Positions 62,481-64,000 of a stretch of 64,000 nt of DNA are shown piece by piece. The translations under genes and the position numbers were made by a program. The notes under the pieces are model-generated. The model did no database searches and was not told the DNA's origin. It saw nothing but the letters and a program-made list of their open reading frames with translations. The stretch is taken from assembly GCF_003259315.1 (NCBI RefSeq), contig NZ_QLLT01000012.1, positions 124,001 to 188,000 on the forward strand, given 5' to 3'. Origin of the DNA: Kitasatospora sp. SolWspMP-SS2h. Lineage in GTDB: Bacteria > Actinomycetota > Actinomycetes > Streptomycetales > Streptomycetaceae. Each line of letters starts with the position of its first letter. Position 1 is the stretch's first letter.

Positions 62481-62990
62481 TCAGCGGGTGACGGCGACCA
62501 GCACGGCCAGCAGGGCGAGCAGCCCGGCCACGGCGCCGTGGACGACGGGGCGGTGGCGCCGGCCGCGACCGGCCGCGGTACCGGTGCCGTCCCCGGCCGC
62601 GGCGCCGGGCGGGTCGGTCAGCGCGCCGAAGGCGGTCGCGGTGACCAGGACGGCCGCCAGGTAGCCGAGGGCCAGTCCGCCGGAGGGCCCGTGCCCGGAG
62701 CCCTGTTCGACGCCGCCGGCCAGCTGGGCCACCAGCATGGCGACGAGCACGAACACCAGCACGGCGATCACCGTGGCGGGCCGCCGGTTCCCGGGGCGGG
62801 CCTGCCAGAACGGGCCGAGGAAGCCCACCGCCGACATCGCCACGACGATCACCGCGCCCGACGGGAACGCACCGTCGCCGAAGACCGCCGACAGCCCCCG
62901 GACCACCAGCGCGACGACCGCCCCGAGCCCCACCCCGGGCGCCCCGGCCCGGAACCCGGCCCGCGCACCCTCCCACCCCGATTCACTCAC
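62481..62990 (-). CDS. Small membrane protein
   Basis: 169 residues from GTG 62990. Four hydrophobic segments: VGLGAVVALVVRGLSAVFG, VIVVAMSAVGFLGPFW, ATVIAVLVFVLVAMLVAQL, and the C-terminal GAVAGLLALLAVLVAV, with another Ala/Leu segment between. No family recognised. It precedes the ECF sigma gene on the same strand by 57 bases. Confidence 0.7.
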   Translation of the reverse strand: MSESGWEGARAGFRAGAPGVGLGAVVALVVRGLSAVFGDGAFPSGAVIVVAMSAVGFLGPFWQARPGNRRPATVIAVLVFVLVAMLVAQLAGGVEQGSGHGPSGGLALGYLAAVLVTATAFGALTDPPGAAAGDGTGTAAGRGRRHRPVVHGAVAGLLALLAVLVAVTR

Positions 62991-63020
62991 CCCCGGAACC
63001 TACCGCCCGCCCCGCCCGCG

Positions 63021-63530
63021 TCACCACCGGGCGTTGAGCACCGCGAGGCCCGACGCGCCCGCCTCGAAGCCGGCCGGCAGCGCGTCCGGCGAGGCCGCCG
63101 GGCCGGGGTGGTCGACCAGCAGGACGGCCCGGGCCTCGCCGTCCCGGTCGGCGGGGACGACGTCGGCGGCCGGTTCGCGGCGCAGCAGCGGCACCCACGC
63201 GTCCCCGCCCTCGTTCTCGGTCGACACGTCGGCGAACTCGGCGAACTCGGCGAGCAGGTCGGGCTGTTCGGCGAGGCGGCGGACGAGGACGGCGCGGGTG
63301 GTGACCAGGGTGACGGCGAGCCGGTCGCCGGTGCGGGTGTAGCGGGCGGCCAGGTCGTGGGGCAGGAGGTGGTGGACGCCCTCCTCGCCCTCGTGGCCGT
63401 GGCCCAGGAGGCTGCGGACGGCCCGCTCGCCGGGCTCGGCGGAGGCGGTGTCGACGGAGAGCAGCACGCCGACGTCCGCCGCCCCGGACGGCGGGACGGC
63501 GGTGATCCGGATACCGGGAGAGGCGTTCAC
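63021..63530 (-). CDS. Hypothetical protein
   Basis: 169 residues from GTG 63530. Soluble alpha/beta character: IRITAVPPSGAADVGVLLSV, RYTRTGDRLAVTLVTTRAVL and DGEARAVLLVDHPGPAAS. No motif or family recognised, and no membrane segment. It lies 31 bases before the membrane-protein gene on the same strand. Confidence 0.6.
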   Translation of the reverse strand: MNASPGIRITAVPPSGAADVGVLLSVDTASAEPGERAVRSLLGHGHEGEEGVHHLLPHDLAARYTRTGDRLAVTLVTTRAVLVRRLAEQPDLLAEFAEFADVSTENEGGDAWVPLLRREPAADVVPADRDGEARAVLLVDHPGPAASPDALPAGFEAGASGLAVLNARW

Positions 63531-63581
63531 GGCCCCAGCCGAGCAGGGCCCGCCGACAGCCGGGCAGCGGCGGTGCGCCTT

Positions 63582-63764
63582 CTAGTTCGCCGAGTTGCCG
63601 CCCGTCCAGCTGTGGTTGGCGGCGCGGTGGTGGCGGGAGACCGCGACGTCCCGGTCGACCTGGGCGCGGTGGGCCTCGGTGTGGTCGTACGCCTGGCGCT
63701 TGTGGCGGAAGGGCCGGGCGGCCGCGCGGGCTGCCGAGGCGGCGAGTGCGAGCAGGCGCGGCAT
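63582..63764 (-). CDS. Small basic hypothetical protein
   Basis: 60 residues from ATG 63764 with GGAGGGGG eight bases upstream. Ala-rich start (LLALAASAARAAARPF) then a His/Arg-rich region (KRQAYDHTEAHRAQVDRDVA) and end NHSWTGGNSAN. No family function known; the strong ribosome site supports expression. Confidence 0.6.
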   Translation of the reverse strand: MPRLLALAASAARAAARPFRHKRQAYDHTEAHRAQVDRDVAVSRHHRAANHSWTGGNSAN

Positions 63765-63885
63765 GGTGGGACCCCCTCCGTGGCCGGGCCCTGGACGCGG
63801 CCCGGATGCCGTCAGCGTACCCGGCGAAGGGGTGGTCAAGCCTCAAGGGAGGCTCAGGAGTTGGCGGGGGCGCGCCGGGGCGGGC

Positions 63886-64000
63886 TCAGGAGCCGGCGGC
63901 GGTGTACCAGTGCTCGCGGACGGCGTCGGTGGGCCGCGGCTCGCCCAGGTCGGGGCCGCCCCAGTGGGCCAGCGCCTCGACCACGGGGCGCAGTTCGGTG
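63886..64000 (-). CDS. C-terminal end of an unidentified CDS (partial)
   Basis: The minus-strand frame is open from the window edge to the stop at 63886-63888. It reads ELRPVVEALAHWGGPDLGEP, then RPTDAVREHWYTAAGS. The ELxPVVxALxxWG pattern resembles the C-terminal helix of winged-helix (HxlR or PadR-like) regulators, but the evidence is thin. The start lies outside the window. Confidence 0.6.
   Translation of the reverse strand, partial: TELRPVVEALAHWGGPDLGEPRPTDAVREHWYTAAGS

Overview
The window is about 73% GC chromosomal DNA from an actinomycete, most likely a member of the Streptomycetaceae (Streptomyces or Kitasatospora). Support comes from the third-position GC bias, the XRE regulator/DUF397 gene pairs, many genes starting only 6-10 bases after a TANNNT box (leaderless style), a mycothiol-transferase-like DinB protein, an F420-type PPOX protein, and an encapsulin/DyP operon. 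No rRNA, tRNA, CRISPR array or core biosynthetic gene cluster was found.

Layout. 0-1.5 kb is a decayed patch: the tail of an XRE regulator with a DUF397 partner, the end of an IS5-type transposase, a truncated conserved protein and a short-chain dehydrogenase pseudogene. 1.5-9.5 kb holds a small actinobacterial protein, two membrane proteins of matching architecture (2047-5788), a short UvrA-like ATPase and a HEAT-like protein. 9.5-15.5 kb holds a MerR regulator, a quinone-type oxidoreductase, remnants of an HxlR/NAD(P)H-binding pair, a DinB protein, a leader peptide upstream of an isopenicillin-N-synthase-like dioxygenase, and a membrane protein.

15.5-22.1 kb is a fatty-acid catabolism unit: a MerR regulator converges on a four-gene operon (CaiB-type CoA transferase, acyl-CoA dehydrogenase, thiolase, FadB-type fusion). 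The regulator gene and the operon carry near-identical palindromes in their upstream regions. 22.2-28 kb has GNAT and Pr6Pr proteins and an IclR regulator divergent from a sugar-type ABC importer. 28-31.8 kb has an AroA homologue, an ABC-F ATPase with a long leader, and a VOC protein.

31.8-42.6 kb is the accessory island. It holds a DUF1906 lipoprotein, a 513-base A+T-richer spacer, a 2113-residue RHS/YD-repeat protein whose C-terminus carries an HExxH motif, an overlapping small lipoprotein (candidate immunity protein), gene fragments including two diverged copies of one sequence on either side of the RHS gene, an orphan ORF, and a promoter-equipped 43-residue peptide with an SIWG repeat. 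42.8-50.5 kb has a second ABC-F protein, a nitroreductase, GNAT, TetR/azoreductase, an XRE regulator with two tandem near-identical DUF397 genes, and a Nudix protein. 50.5-64 kb has Tex, a GT87-like membrane protein, a PPOX protein, an SGNH hydrolase, encapsulin plus DyP peroxidase with an upstream MarR gene, a MerR/B12-type regulator divergent from an MMPL transporter, an ECF sigma factor and small proteins.

The most interesting items are the RHS metallopeptidase-like toxin with its lipoprotein partner, the leader-peptide arrangement at 12.6 kb, the shared palindrome of the fatty-acid regulon, the SIWG peptide, and the paired membrane proteins with a shared C-x5-H...C-x2-C motif. All identifications are from reading the sequence; no searches were run.
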